The notes below the pieces were generated by a model that had not been told where the DNA came from, searched no databases, and saw only the letters and a program-made list of their open reading frames with translations. A DNA stretch of 15,019 nt from JAWBOW01 sp038825775 (GTDB lineage: Archaea > Nanobdellota > Nanobdellia > Woesearchaeales > WAPY01): assembly GCA_038825775.1 (NCBI GenBank), contig JAWBOW010000020.1:1-15019 (forward strand), written 5' to 3'. This document shows positions 1-7,254 of the stretch, one piece after another. The stretch's first letter is position 1. Every line of letters starts with the position of its first letter. The position numbers and the translations under genes were made by a program.

Positions 1-473
1 AAAGGTATGGTTCGAAGAGGTTTAAAGCAATAATCCACAAAGCACTTGAAGACATAATGAGTGCAGGAGCTTTAGGAGCTGAAATAATAATCTCTGGAAA
101 AGTACCTAGTGATAGGGCAAAATCTTGGAGGATTTCAGCAGGGTATTTGAGAAAGTGCGGTGATATTGCAATAACCAAAATTAAAAAAGCAAAAACTCAA
201 GCAGAACTAAAAACAGGTGTTATTGGTATAAAGGTGAATATAACCCCTCCAGACCCAACTTTGTTGGACAAAATAGAGTTAAAAGAATTAGAAGTAAAAG
301 AGGAAAAAAAGGATTTAAAAGAAAAAGCAGAGGAAAAAAAGATTACAAGAGAAGAGGTTGCTGAGAAAGAAACAAAGGAAAAAGAACAAGTTAAAGAAGA
401 AAAATCAGAAAAGGTTGGGAAGAAAATAAAGAAAACAAAAAATAAGGAAAGTAGTAAAACAAAAAAGAAATAA
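1..473 (+). CDS. rps3: 30S ribosomal protein uS3, C-terminal part
   Basis: Partial gene cut by the left edge; it reads in frame from base 3 without a start, so the ATG at 57 is internal. About 156 residues are visible. The sequence ALEDIMSAGALGAEIIISGK followed by the SDRAK and AGYLRKCG segments is the second half of the uS3 core, which lines the mRNA entry side of the small subunit. It is followed by GVIGIKVNITPPDP and then a lysine/glutamate-rich tail of about 60 residues (from about base 280), predicted disordered or helical. Archaeal uS3 often carries a charged tail, but this one is long. Next gene uL29 follows after 16 bases, as in the archaeal S10 operon. Confidence 0.96.
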   Translation, partial: RYGSKRFKAIIHKALEDIMSAGALGAEIIISGKVPSDRAKSWRISAGYLRKCGDIAITKIKKAKTQAELKTGVIGIKVNITPPDPTLLDKIELKELEVKEEKKDLKEKAEEKKITREEVAEKETKEKEQVKEEKSEKVGKKIKKTKNKESSKTKKK

Positions 474-489
474 ACTGACCAAATAAAAA

Positions 490-678
490 ATGAAAACAAA
501 AGAACTTAGGGCTATGGGGATTGAAGAATTAAAAAACATGTTAAAAGAATTAAATAAGGATTTAATAAAACAAAGAACCCAAGTTTCAAGAGCAACCTCA
601 AAGGGTTCTGGAAAAATAAAAACAATAAAGAGAACAATTGCAAGAATAAAAACAATAATAAAAGAAAAAGGAGGATAA
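490..678 (+). CDS. rpl29: 50S ribosomal protein uL29
   Basis: Encodes 62 residues, the usual uL29 size. It is a helical hairpin protein near the exit of the peptide tunnel. The pattern MKTKELRAMGIEELKNML, then LNKDLIKQRTQ and a basic KTIKRTIARIKT helix, is typical of archaeal uL29. It lies between uS3 and aIF1 in the conserved archaeal order. No clear Shine-Dalgarno precedes its ATG (ACCAAATAAAAA), so it may rely on translational coupling with uS3. Its last two codons form part of the strong GGAGG site of the next gene. Confidence 0.95.
   Translation: MKTKELRAMGIEELKNMLKELNKDLIKQRTQVSRATSKGSGKIKTIKRTIARIKTIIKEKGG
670..676 (+). promoter_or_regulatory. Strong Shine-Dalgarno (GGAGGAT) for aIF1
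   Basis: GGAGGAT overlaps the final glycine codons and stop of uL29 and lies 11 bases before the aIF1 ATG. It is the fullest match to the archaeal anti-Shine-Dalgarno complement in the operon. Most other sites here use only the GGTG part. Confidence 0.7.
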
Positions 679-687
679 AAAAAGAAT

Positions 688-993
688 ATGGATATATGCC
701 CTGTTTGTGGCCTTCCAAAAGAGCTTTGCGTTTGTGGCACAATCGCAAAGGAAACACAAAAGATAAATGTTTATGTTGAGAAGAGAAAATTCGGCAAGAG
801 CTACACAATGATTGAGGGTCTTGAAGACAAAGAGATTGACAAAGAACAACTCCTCAAAAAACTAAAAACAAAATTTGCTTGTGGAGGAACAATAAAGGAC
901 GGAATAATAGCATTGCAGGGAGATCACAAGGCAAAGATAAGAGAAGCTCTTGTTGAGGAAGGCTTTAAACCAGAAACGATTAATATAAAATAA
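688..993 (+). CDS. Translation initiation factor aIF1 (SUI1 family)
   Basis: Encodes 101 residues. aIF1 binds the 30S P-site region and checks start-codon selection. The N-terminus has a small cysteine cluster (C4-x2-C7 and C14-x-C16, in CPVCGLPKELCVC) typical of archaeal aIF1 and likely to bind zinc. The SUI1 domain follows at about residues 25-100: GKSYTMIEGL, the KLKTKFACGGTIKD segment with the characteristic FACGGT turn, and ALQGDHKAKIREAL. Its place between uL29 and the RNase P protein gene is standard in archaea. The start is fixed by the GGAGGAT site upstream. Confidence 0.96.
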   Translation: MDICPVCGLPKELCVCGTIAKETQKINVYVEKRKFGKSYTMIEGLEDKEIDKEQLLKKLKTKFACGGTIKDGIIALQGDHKAKIREALVEEGFKPETINIK

Positions 994-1009
994 TTCCAAA
1001 ACAATTTTT

Positions 1010-1252
1010 ATGAAAAACATACTAAGTGAAGAACACATAGGTAGAGAAATAATTATTGAAAGCAAAAACAAGAGCTTAGATGGTTTGAGAGGAAAGATAA
1101 TTGACGAAACAAAAAACACATACTTAATAAAAACAGAGAAAGGCAATAAGAGAATAATAAAAAGCCAAGTCAAAATAATATTTTTAAAAGAAAGAGTAAG
1201 GGTTGATGGAAAAAAATTGTTGAAGAGACCTGAAGAAAGGGTGAACAAATGA
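1010..1252 (+). CDS. rnp1: Ribonuclease P protein component 1 (Rpp29/Pop4)
   Basis: Encodes 80 residues, near the usual size of archaeal Rnp1. It has a Sm-like beta-barrel: an N-terminal HIGREIIIESKN segment, GLRGKIIDETKNTYLIKTE (the conserved G-x-V/I-x-D-E-T-x-N-T core) and a KRIIKSQVKIIF strand. In archaeal RNase P it pairs with Rpp21 to help the RNA subunit cut tRNA 5' leaders. Its stop overlaps the uS17 start as ATGA, so translation is probably coupled. Confidence 0.93.
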   Translation: MKNILSEEHIGREIIIESKNKSLDGLRGKIIDETKNTYLIKTEKGNKRIIKSQVKIIFLKERVRVDGKKLLKRPEERVNK

Positions 1253-1569
1253 GAAAAGAAGTGTTTGGGATAAAAGCACCTGAAAAGGAATGCAACGATA
1301 GGAATTGTCCTTTTCATGGAACAATCAGTGTTAGAGGAAGAATCTTTGTTGGAACAGTGAAGAGTGCAAAAGCAAGAAGAACAGCAGTTGTTATAAGAGA
1401 ATTTAAGAAACTCATTCCAAAGTATGAGAGAACAACAAGGAAAATTTCAAAGTTTTACGCTCATAATCCTGACTGCATATCAGCAGAAGAAGGTGATAAG
1501 GTTATCATTGCCGAAACAAGGCCAATATCAAAAACAAAACACTTCGTGATTTTAGGAGTTAAAAAATGA
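1249..1569 (+). CDS. rps17: 30S ribosomal protein uS17
   Basis: Encodes 106 residues. Residues 15-31 (CNDRNCPFHGTISVRGR) carry the archaeal/eukaryotic uS17 signature with two cysteines and a histidine. Next come the OB-fold strands FVGTVKSAKARRTAVV, the YERTTRKISKFYAHNP loop and the GDKVIIAETRPISKTKHF segment. It binds 16S rRNA early in 30S assembly. GGGTGA at 1239-1244 is the ribosome-binding site. It overlaps the previous and next genes by ATGA at both ends (1249-1252 and 1566-1569). Confidence 0.97.
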   Translation: MRKEVFGIKAPEKECNDRNCPFHGTISVRGRIFVGTVKSAKARRTAVVIREFKKLIPKYERTTRKISKFYAHNPDCISAEEGDKVIIAETRPISKTKHFVILGVKK

Positions 1570-1967
1570 AAGCTGTAAAAGCAAGAATAACAAGAGGACT
1601 CCAAATAGGATCTGTAATAAACGCTTGTGATAACTCAGGTGCAAAACTATTAAGAATTATCAACATAAGAAAAATAAAGACAGTTCATACAAGAGTTGCA
1701 AGTGCAGGAGTAGGAGATTTAATACAAGCATCAGTTATCAGCGGGGTTCCTGAGATGAGAAAACAAGTTGTTTTTGCAGTAATAGTAAGACAAAAAAAGC
1801 CTTACAGAAGATTAAATGGAGAAAGAATAATGTTTGAGGATAACGCAGCAGTTGTTTTAAAAGACGACAAAGGAAACCCAAAAGGAACAATGATGAAAGG
1901 TCCTATTGCAAAGGAAGTTTGTGATAGGTGGCCTTTGGTTGCAAAAATTGCAAGTATAATTGTATAA
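1566..1967 (+). CDS. rpl14: 50S ribosomal protein uL14
   Basis: Encodes 133 residues, the usual archaeal length. The five-stranded barrel is recognisable: ITRGLQIGSVINACDNSGAK, GVGDLIQASVISGVPEMRKQ, VFAVIVRQKKPYRR, and the C-terminal GPIAKEVCDRWPLVAKIASI block. uL14 sits at the subunit interface and contacts 16S rRNA through bridges. It begins within the uS17 stop (ATGA) and ends one base before the ribosome-binding site of uL24. Confidence 0.97.
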   Translation: MKAVKARITRGLQIGSVINACDNSGAKLLRIINIRKIKTVHTRVASAGVGDLIQASVISGVPEMRKQVVFAVIVRQKKPYRRLNGERIMFEDNAAVVLKDDKGNPKGTMMKGPIAKEVCDRWPLVAKIASIIV

Positions 1968-1976
1968 GTGATTTGT

Positions 1977-2375
1977 ATGGTTAAAAAAGAGTTTTCAACT
2001 AGTTGGAAGGAAAGCAAAAAACCAAGTAAGAAGAGGAAGTACTATTTCAAAGCACCACTACACATAAAAACAAAATTTTTATCAGCCCACCTCTCAAAAG
2101 AACTCAGAAAAAAATATGGTTTTAGAAGTTTTCCATTAAGAAAAGGTGATAAAGTAAGAGTTATGAGAGGTTCTTTTAGAGGACACGTTGGAGTTGTAGA
2201 AAGGGTTGATCATAAAAAAATTAATGTTTTTGTTAAAGGAGTTGAGATAACAAAAAAGGATGGTTCAAAGGTAATAAAACCAATTCACCCATCAAATTTG
2301 GAAATAATAGAATTAAACCTTGAAGATAAAAAGAGAATAAAAAAATTAGAATCAAAGATTAACAAACAAAAGTAA
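1977..2375 (+). CDS. rpl24: 50S ribosomal protein uL24
   Basis: Encodes 132 residues from the ATG at 1977. A longer reading from GTG 1968 is possible, but that GTGAT looks like the Shine-Dalgarno core (complement of the archaeal 16S 3' end, GGTGATC), and the family normally starts shortly before the KYYFKAPLHIK block. The KOW domain is clear: LRKGDKVRVMRGSFRGHVG, then VERVDHKKINVFVKGVE and a conserved KPIHPSNLEI segment. uL24 starts 50S assembly. A lysine-rich end follows. eS4 begins 12 bases downstream. Confidence 0.95.
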   Translation: MVKKEFSTSWKESKKPSKKRKYYFKAPLHIKTKFLSAHLSKELRKKYGFRSFPLRKGDKVRVMRGSFRGHVGVVERVDHKKINVFVKGVEITKKDGSKVIKPIHPSNLEIIELNLEDKKRIKKLESKINKQK

Positions 2376-2387
2376 TAAGGTGTTATC

Positions 2388-3077
2388 ATGTCAAAGCACA
2401 TCAAGAGAATAGCAGCGCCAAAGACATGGAAGTTGCTAAGGAAAGAAAAGAAATTTGTTGTTAAACCAAGATCATCCCATAAAGAAGATCATTCAATATC
2501 AATAGTTAACATACTTAGAGATATGTTAAGATACGCAGATGTAACTGCTCAAGTAAAGAAGATTTTAAACCAAAAAGAAATCTTTGTAGACGGGAAAGTT
2601 GTTAAGGATAAAAAAAGGGGAGTTGGATTAATGGATGTGGTTTCTATAAAATCATTAAATGAACATTACAGAATGCTAGTTGATGAAAAAGGAAAACTCT
2701 TCCTTAAAAAGATACCTGAAACAGAATCAAAATTAAAGATTTGTAAAATAATAAATAAAAAAATGATAAAAGGTAATAAAAAGCAATACACACTTCATGA
2801 TGGTAGAACAATAATTTCTGACAACGATTACAACATTGGTGATAGTTTGATGATTGAAATTCCATCACAAAAAATTCTCGAGCATTTTAAGCTTGATAAA
2901 AATGTCTTTGTTTACATTGTTGAAGGTAAGTATAGCGGAACAAGAGGAATCATTGAAGACATAAAAAAACAAACTAAAAAAACAATTTTAAGAATAAAAA
3001 CCGAAACAGGACATATTGAAACACTAAATGACTATGCTCTTGTTTTGGGTAAGGAAAAACCAAAAATAACAATATAA
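2388..3077 (+). CDS. rps4e: 30S ribosomal protein eS4
   Basis: Encodes 229 residues, a normal length. It is a ribosomal protein shared only by archaea and eukaryotes. The N-terminus HIKRIAAPKTWKLLRKEKKF is highly conserved; the S4-like RNA-binding domain lies at about 40-100 (LRDMLRYADVTAQVKKIL, FVDGKVVKDKKRGVGLMDVV). The central domain includes NKKQYTLHDGRTI and GDSLMIEIPS, and the C-terminal KOW element is EGKYSGTRGIIEDI. The GGTG at 2379-2382 serves as ribosome-binding site. It lies in the standard uL24-eS4-uL5 order. Confidence 0.97.
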   Translation: MSKHIKRIAAPKTWKLLRKEKKFVVKPRSSHKEDHSISIVNILRDMLRYADVTAQVKKILNQKEIFVDGKVVKDKKRGVGLMDVVSIKSLNEHYRMLVDEKGKLFLKKIPETESKLKICKIINKKMIKGNKKQYTLHDGRTIISDNDYNIGDSLMIEIPSQKILEHFKLDKNVFVYIVEGKYSGTRGIIEDIKKQTKKTILRIKTETGHIETLNDYALVLGKEKPKITI

Positions 3078-3096
3078 CAATTTATTTTTTAAAAAA

Positions 3097-3621
3097 ATGC
3101 AAGAAAAAAACAATAATAGGATGCGAGAATTACGCATTGAAAAGGTAACGCTTAACATAGGAACTGGAAAGAATCCTGAAAAACTTGACAAAGCAATGAT
3201 ATTGCTTGAGAGAATAACAAATTCAAAACCAATCAAGACAATAACAAACAAAAGAATTCCCTCATGGAATTTAAGACCAGGAATCCCTGTTGGTTGTATT
3301 GTCACAGTAAGAAAAAAGAACGCTGAAATTTTGCTAAAAAGATTATTAGAAGCGGTCGATAATACTTTATCAAGAAAACAAATAGGTAATGGAACATTTT
3401 CATTTGGAATAAAAGAATACATTGACATTGAAGGAATGAAGTATGATCCTGAGATAAAAGTAATGGGTTTAGAAGCAAGCGTAACTTTAGAGAGAAGAGG
3501 TTTTAGAATAAAAAGGAGAAGATTAAAGCAGAAAAAAATAGGTAAAAAACACTTAATAACAAAAGAAGAGACAATAAAATTTTTACAAGAAAAATACAAT
3601 ACTAAAATAAGAGAAGATTAA
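3097..3621 (+). CDS. rpl5: 50S ribosomal protein uL5
   Basis: Encodes 174 residues. uL5 binds 5S rRNA and contacts P-site tRNA. Diagnostic parts are RIEKVTLNIGTGKNPEKLDK, ITNSKPIKTITNKRIPSWNL, RPGIPVGCIVTVRK, and GNGTFSFGIKEYIDIEGMKY. The first ATG (3097) gives a short asparagine-rich lead; the ATG at 3121 would give a start closer to the conserved core. Neither has a clear Shine-Dalgarno, because the upstream bases are a T6-A7 stretch. The longer form is given here with the start uncertain by 8 codons. Confidence 0.95.
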   Translation: MQEKNNNRMRELRIEKVTLNIGTGKNPEKLDKAMILLERITNSKPIKTITNKRIPSWNLRPGIPVGCIVTVRKKNAEILLKRLLEAVDNTLSRKQIGNGTFSFGIKEYIDIEGMKYDPEIKVMGLEASVTLERRGFRIKRRRLKQKKIGKKHLITKEETIKFLQEKYNTKIRED

Positions 3622-3622
3622 A

Positions 3623-3853
3623 ATGACTGTAAGCCATTATTCAAAAATTTTGGAACAATTAAAGACGAAAAAAGCAAAATACTATAAATTTTTGAAGCAC
3701 AACAAACCAAAAGAAAGAAACTGCGGCATGGGAAAGTATAGGTGTGAGATTTGTGGAAGAGCAGGAGGTCATATTAAAAAATATGGTTTAAAACTTTGCA
3801 GGCAGTGTTTTAGAGAAATCGCTTTAAACATTGGTTTCAAAAAGTATAGTTAA
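3623..3853 (+). CDS. rps14: 30S ribosomal protein uS14, zinc-binding type
   Basis: Encodes 76 residues. The zinc site is two CxxC pairs at C41/C44 and C59/C62, within RCEICGRAGGHIKKYG and LCRQCFREIALNIGFKKY, which is archaeal uS14. It binds the head of the 30S subunit. Many archaeal uS14 proteins are about 50-57 residues; here about 25 extra N-terminal residues (MTVSHYSKILEQLKTKKAKY) precede the HNKPKERN segment that aligns to the usual start. The extension is in frame, begins one base after the uL5 stop and has no better ATG, so it is probably real. Confidence 0.95.
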   Translation: MTVSHYSKILEQLKTKKAKYYKFLKHNKPKERNCGMGKYRCEICGRAGGHIKKYGLKLCRQCFREIALNIGFKKYS

Positions 3854-3866
3854 AAGGTGGAAAAAA

Positions 3867-4253
3867 ATGATGAACGACCCATTAGCAAGTGCACTTTCAA
3901 AAATAAACCATTATGAAAAAAGAAGTAAAACTGAATGCTTAGTTTTAAGCTCAAAAATCATAAAGGAAGTTTTGAAGATAATGAAAGAAGAGTCCTATAT
4001 AGAAGGTTTTGAAGAGATTGTTCATGCAAAGAAGAGATATCTTAAAGTAAAACTCTCTGGAAAAATAAACAAATGCAATGTAATAAAACCAAGATTTTCA
4101 GTAAAACTTGATGATTATGAAAAGTATGAAAAGAGATATTTGCCAGCAAGAGATTTTGGAATAATAATCGTATCAACAACAAAAGGACTCATGACTCATA
4201 AGAAAGCAAAAGAAAATTCGCTTGGAGGAAGGTTAATAGCTTATTGTTACTAA
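3867..4253 (+). CDS. rps8: 30S ribosomal protein uS8
   Basis: Encodes 129 residues from ATG 3867 (or 128 from the tandem ATG at 3870). AGGTGG at 3855-3860 fixes this start. The open frame extends back to 3831 inside uS14, but that extension is not likely to be translated. Family segments are MNDPLASALSKINHYEKRSK, KEVLKIMKEESYIEGFEEI, the KPRFSVKLDDYEKYEKRYLP block, and GIIIVSTTKGLMTHKKA with GGRLIAYCY at the end. uS8 binds the central domain of 16S rRNA. Confidence 0.97.
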   Translation: MMNDPLASALSKINHYEKRSKTECLVLSSKIIKEVLKIMKEESYIEGFEEIVHAKKRYLKVKLSGKINKCNVIKPRFSVKLDDYEKYEKRYLPARDFGIIIVSTTKGLMTHKKAKENSLGGRLIAYCY

Positions 4254-4268
4254 TAAAATTAAGGCAAA

Positions 4269-4838
4269 ATGAATCAAGAAAAAAAACAAGGGAAGAGAAA
4301 GGAAAGCTTGGTTGAGGAGTTAATAATACCTGAAGGAATAAATGTTTTTTTAGACGATAAAACAGTAATAGTTAAAAATGGAAGTTTGGAACTAAAAAGA
4401 ACATTTAATATAAAAAACATAAACTTTGAAATTGAAAACTCAAAGTTGAGAATAAAAAGTATTGGAGCAACGAAGAGAGAATACAAGAACCTTAGAACAA
4501 TAAGGGCTCATATCTTAAACATGTTTAAGGGCATAAAAGAACCTTTTGTTTACAAATTAAAAGTTTGCTCAAGTCATTTTCCTATGAAAATAACTGTGAA
4601 AGGAGACACTTTTAGAGTTGAAAACTTTCTTGGAGAACACCATCCAAGAGAATTAAAAATAAAAGAAGGGGTTAATGTTAAAGTAGACGGGAATTTAATT
4701 ATAGTTGAGAGTCACGACAAGGAAAAAGCAGGACAAGTAGCATCAGATATTGAAAGATTAACAACTATAAAGAATAAGGATAGGAGAATATTCCAAGATG
4801 GAATATTTTTGATAGAGAGAGCTGGAAAGAGGGTTTAA
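4269..4838 (+). CDS. rpl6: 50S ribosomal protein uL6
   Basis: Encodes 189 residues. uL6 has two similar domains and sits near the factor-binding site of the large subunit. Visible landmarks are IPEGINVFLDDKTVIVKNG, LELKRTF, the KREYKNLRTIRAHILNMFKG segment, YKLKVCSSHFPMKITVKGD, NFLGEHHPRELKIKEGV, and the C-terminal KDRRIFQDGIFLIERAGK. The stop at 4838 directly abuts the eL32 ATG, so translation is probably coupled. Confidence 0.97.
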   Translation: MNQEKKQGKRKESLVEELIIPEGINVFLDDKTVIVKNGSLELKRTFNIKNINFEIENSKLRIKSIGATKREYKNLRTIRAHILNMFKGIKEPFVYKLKVCSSHFPMKITVKGDTFRVENFLGEHHPRELKIKEGVNVKVDGNLIIVESHDKEKAGQVASDIERLTTIKNKDRRIFQDGIFLIERAGKRV

Positions 4839-5471
4839 ATGGAAGCGAAAAAAGAAAAGGGGAATAAGGAATTTAACAAGGAAAATAAGATTACAGAATT
4901 TATGATCAAAGATACTTTGAAGAAGAAGAAAAAGGTCTTTTTGAGACAAGATCATCAAAAGAAAAAGAAACTAAAAAAGGTTTGGAGATATCCAAGAGGA
5001 ATCCACTCCAAACTAAGGCATAGGTTAAGAGGTTATGGTATTATAGTAAAACCCGGTTATAAAACACCAAAAGTGTTGAGGGGAAGAACAATAGAAGGTT
5101 ACAAAATAATAACAATAAACAACAAAAAAGAACTAGAACAAATTAAAAAATTATCAAAAGAGGATAAAATAGCAGTTAGAATAGCAAGTTCAGTTGGAAA
5201 GAAGAAGAGAATTATGCTTTTAGAGGAAATTAAAAAATTAGGATTAAAGTGTGATTTTAATCTTGAAAAACAATTGTCAAAAATAAATAAGGAATTGGAA
5301 GAGAGGAAGAAAGAAAAGAAGGAAGAAGAAAAAACAAAGAAAAAGAAAGAAGAAGAGCAAAAAGAACAAAAAGAAACAAAAAAAGAAAAAGAGCAAACAC
5401 AAGAAATCAAGGATCAAAAAGAAAAGGAAAGAGAAGAATTTGAGAGGATAATAAGGAGTCAAAAGGGTTAA
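4839..5471 (+). CDS. rpl32e: 50S ribosomal protein eL32 with long charged tail
   Basis: Encodes 210 residues; eL32 is specific to archaea and eukaryotes. The core is FLRQDHQKKKKLKKVWRYPR then GIHSKLRHRLRGYGIIVKPG, the GYKTPKVLRG turn, and an ASSVGKKKRIMLLEEIKKLG segment, spanning about residues 33-140. Beyond it, residues 145-210 are almost only K, E and Q and should form a long charged helix or disordered tail. The N-terminus is also lysine-rich. Archaeal eL32 proteins vary in tail length, so the identity is secure but the tail's role is unknown. Confidence 0.95.
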   Translation: MEAKKEKGNKEFNKENKITEFMIKDTLKKKKKVFLRQDHQKKKKLKKVWRYPRGIHSKLRHRLRGYGIIVKPGYKTPKVLRGRTIEGYKIITINNKKELEQIKKLSKEDKIAVRIASSVGKKKRIMLLEEIKKLGLKCDFNLEKQLSKINKELEERKKEKKEEEKTKKKKEEEQKEQKETKKEKEQTQEIKDQKEKEREEFERIIRSQKG

Positions 5472-5472
5472 A

Positions 5473-5958
5473 ATGAACTTAAAATCAAAGAAGAGGATTG
5501 CTGCAAAAGTGCTTGGTTGTTCGCCAAAGAGAGTTGTTTTTAATCCTGAAAGATTAGAAGAGATAAAAGAGGCACTTACACGAGAAGACATAAGAGCTTT
5601 GGTAAAAGATGGTGCAATAATAAAAAAACCCAAAAAATCAAATTCTAGTTTTAGGATAAAAAAGATAAAAAAACAAAAAGCAAAAGGAAGGAGAAAAGGT
5701 TATGGTTCAAGAAAGGGTAAAAAAACAGCAAGGTTGCCAAAAAAAGAAGCTTGGATGAATAAAATAAGAGCACAAAGAGCACTGCTTAAAAGATTAAAAG
5801 AAAAAAAATTAATTTCAAACGAGACTTACAGAGATTTATACTTGAAAGCAAAAGGAGGATTTTTCAGGTCAAGATCACACATAATAACATACTTGAAAGA
5901 CAATAAATTATTTTTAACACAAAAAAACAGTGCAAAAAAAGATGATAAGCAAAAATGA
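5473..5958 (+). CDS. rpl19e: 50S ribosomal protein eL19
   Basis: Encodes 161 residues. eL19 is an archaeal/eukaryotic protein with long basic helices at the tunnel-exit side. Signature parts are KKRIAAKVLGCSPKRVVFNP, LTREDIRALVKDGAIIKKP, the glycine/basic GRRKGYGSRKGKKTARLPKK, WMNKIRAQRALLKRLKEKK and YLKAKGGFFRSRSHIITYL. It begins one base after eL32 and overlaps uL18 by ATGA at 5955-5958. Confidence 0.97.
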   Translation: MNLKSKKRIAAKVLGCSPKRVVFNPERLEEIKEALTREDIRALVKDGAIIKKPKKSNSSFRIKKIKKQKAKGRRKGYGSRKGKKTARLPKKEAWMNKIRAQRALLKRLKEKKLISNETYRDLYLKAKGGFFRSRSHIITYLKDNKLFLTQKNSAKKDDKQK

Positions 5959-6491
5959 AAAGGGTAAGTTATAGAAGGAAGAGAGAAGGAAAAACAGATT
6001 ATAACAAGAGGTTAAAACTATTAAAATCAGGAAAGCCAAGATTAGTAATCAGAAAAACAAACAAACAAATATTAATGCAAATAATAAAATTTTCAGAAGA
6101 AGGAGATAGGATTATAAAGAGTATAACGTCAAAAGAACTAAGAAAATACGGTTGGCAATTAAGTTTAAAAAACATTCCTGCTGCTTATCTTACAGGTTAT
6201 CTCTTGGCTAAAAAATCAAAGATTAATGAGGAGTTAATAGTTGATATTGGTCTTCAAGAAAAGGGTAACAGGTTATTTGCAGCTGTTAAAGGAGCAGTTG
6301 ATGCTGGACTAAAAATAAGACACAATCCAGAAATCTTTCCAAAACAAAACTTAATAAAAGGAGAGCACATACAAAATTATTTAAAATCCTCAAAAGATCC
6401 AATTCAATTTTCCCAATATAAAAAGTCAAACGTGAATGTTTTAGAACAAATTGAAAAGGTAAAAAATGCTATTGATACTGATGTAAGATGA
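5955..6491 (+). CDS. rpl18: 50S ribosomal protein uL18
   Basis: Encodes 178 residues, the archaeal size (longer than bacterial L18). uL18 binds 5S rRNA with uL5. Landmarks are YRRKREGKTDYNKRLKLLKS, KPRLVIRKTNKQILMQII, WQLSLKNIPAAYLTGYLLAK, DIGLQEKGNRLFAAVKGAVD and GLKIRHNPEIFPKQNLIKGE. It shares ATGA overlaps with eL19 upstream and uS5 downstream (6488-6491), pointing to coupled translation of these three genes. Confidence 0.97.
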   Translation: MKRVSYRRKREGKTDYNKRLKLLKSGKPRLVIRKTNKQILMQIIKFSEEGDRIIKSITSKELRKYGWQLSLKNIPAAYLTGYLLAKKSKINEELIVDIGLQEKGNRLFAAVKGAVDAGLKIRHNPEIFPKQNLIKGEHIQNYLKSSKDPIQFSQYKKSNVNVLEQIEKVKNAIDTDVR

Positions 6492-7234
6492 AAAATAAAG
6501 AAACATTTGAAGAGGAACCTTTGGAGAGCATAGAAGTAAAAGAAGAATCAGAAGAGGAAACATTGGGAGAAGTTAAAGTTATAAGTGAGGATTTGGCTTC
6601 TTGGAAGCCAAAAACAGAACTTGGAAGAAAAGTAAAGAATCAAGAAATAAAAAACATAGATGAAATCTTAGAAAAGGGATTAAAAATAATGGAACCAGAG
6701 ATAGTTGATATGCTCTTACCAAACTTAAAAGTTGATTTTTTGCTAATAGGACAGTCAAAGGGAAAGTTTGGTGGTGGAAAGAGAAAAATCTTTAGGCAAG
6801 TTCAGAAAAAGACAAGCGAAGGAAATAAACCAAGCTTTGCAGTTTATGCAGTAATAGGAAATGAAGAAGGTTATGTTGGTGTTGGTTATGGAAAAGCAAG
6901 AGAAACAGTGCCTGCTAGGGAAAAGGCAATAATCGAAGCAAAAAAGAATATTATGAAGATAAAACGTGGCTGTGGTTCTTGGGAGTGTGGTTGTAATACT
7001 CCACACAGCATTCCATTCAAGATTAAAGGAAGATCAGGTTCTGTTGTTGTAACCCTAATGCCTGCTCCAAAGGGTGCTGGTTTGAAAGCAATCAGCGCTT
7101 GTGCAAAAATACTAAAAATGGCAGGAATAAAAGATGTTTGGTCAAGAAGTGATGGTCAAACAAGAACCACAATAAATGTAATTAAAGCATGCGTTAATGC
7201 TTTAAAAAAGATCTCAGAAACAAAGATGATGTAA
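6488..7234 (+). CDS. rps5: 30S ribosomal protein uS5
   Basis: Encodes 248 residues. uS5 helps shape the mRNA entry site and decoding accuracy. The first 32 or so residues are strongly acidic (KETFEEEPLESIEVKEESEE), an extension before the archaeal core that starts near ASWKPKTELGRKVKNQEI. The core has the double-stranded-RNA-binding-like domain (KKTSEGNKPSFAVYAVIGNE, GYVGVGYGKARETVPARE), the archaeal RGCGSWECGCNTPHSIPFKI loop and a C-terminal VVTLMPAPKGAGLKA domain. Confidence 0.97.
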   Translation: MKNKETFEEEPLESIEVKEESEEETLGEVKVISEDLASWKPKTELGRKVKNQEIKNIDEILEKGLKIMEPEIVDMLLPNLKVDFLLIGQSKGKFGGGKRKIFRQVQKKTSEGNKPSFAVYAVIGNEEGYVGVGYGKARETVPAREKAIIEAKKNIMKIKRGCGSWECGCNTPHSIPFKIKGRSGSVVVTLMPAPKGAGLKAISACAKILKMAGIKDVWSRSDGQTRTTINVIKACVNALKKISETKMM

Positions 7235-7254
7235 TGCTTTAAGAGTGAGTTGAA

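Noticed and set aside
862..1317. Minus-strand open frame of 151 codons opposite aIF1, rnp1 and uS17
   Set aside because: Antisense of well-supported genes; its phenylalanine/leucine-rich product mirrors the lysine/glutamate-rich coding on the other strand.
1968..1976. GTG start of uL24
   Set aside because: The bases act as the Shine-Dalgarno core and the added residues ICM have no family support; ATG 1977 preferred.
3024..3599. Minus-strand open frame of 191 codons opposite uL5
   Set aside because: Antisense of uL5, low in protein-like features, no promoter or ribosome-binding site.
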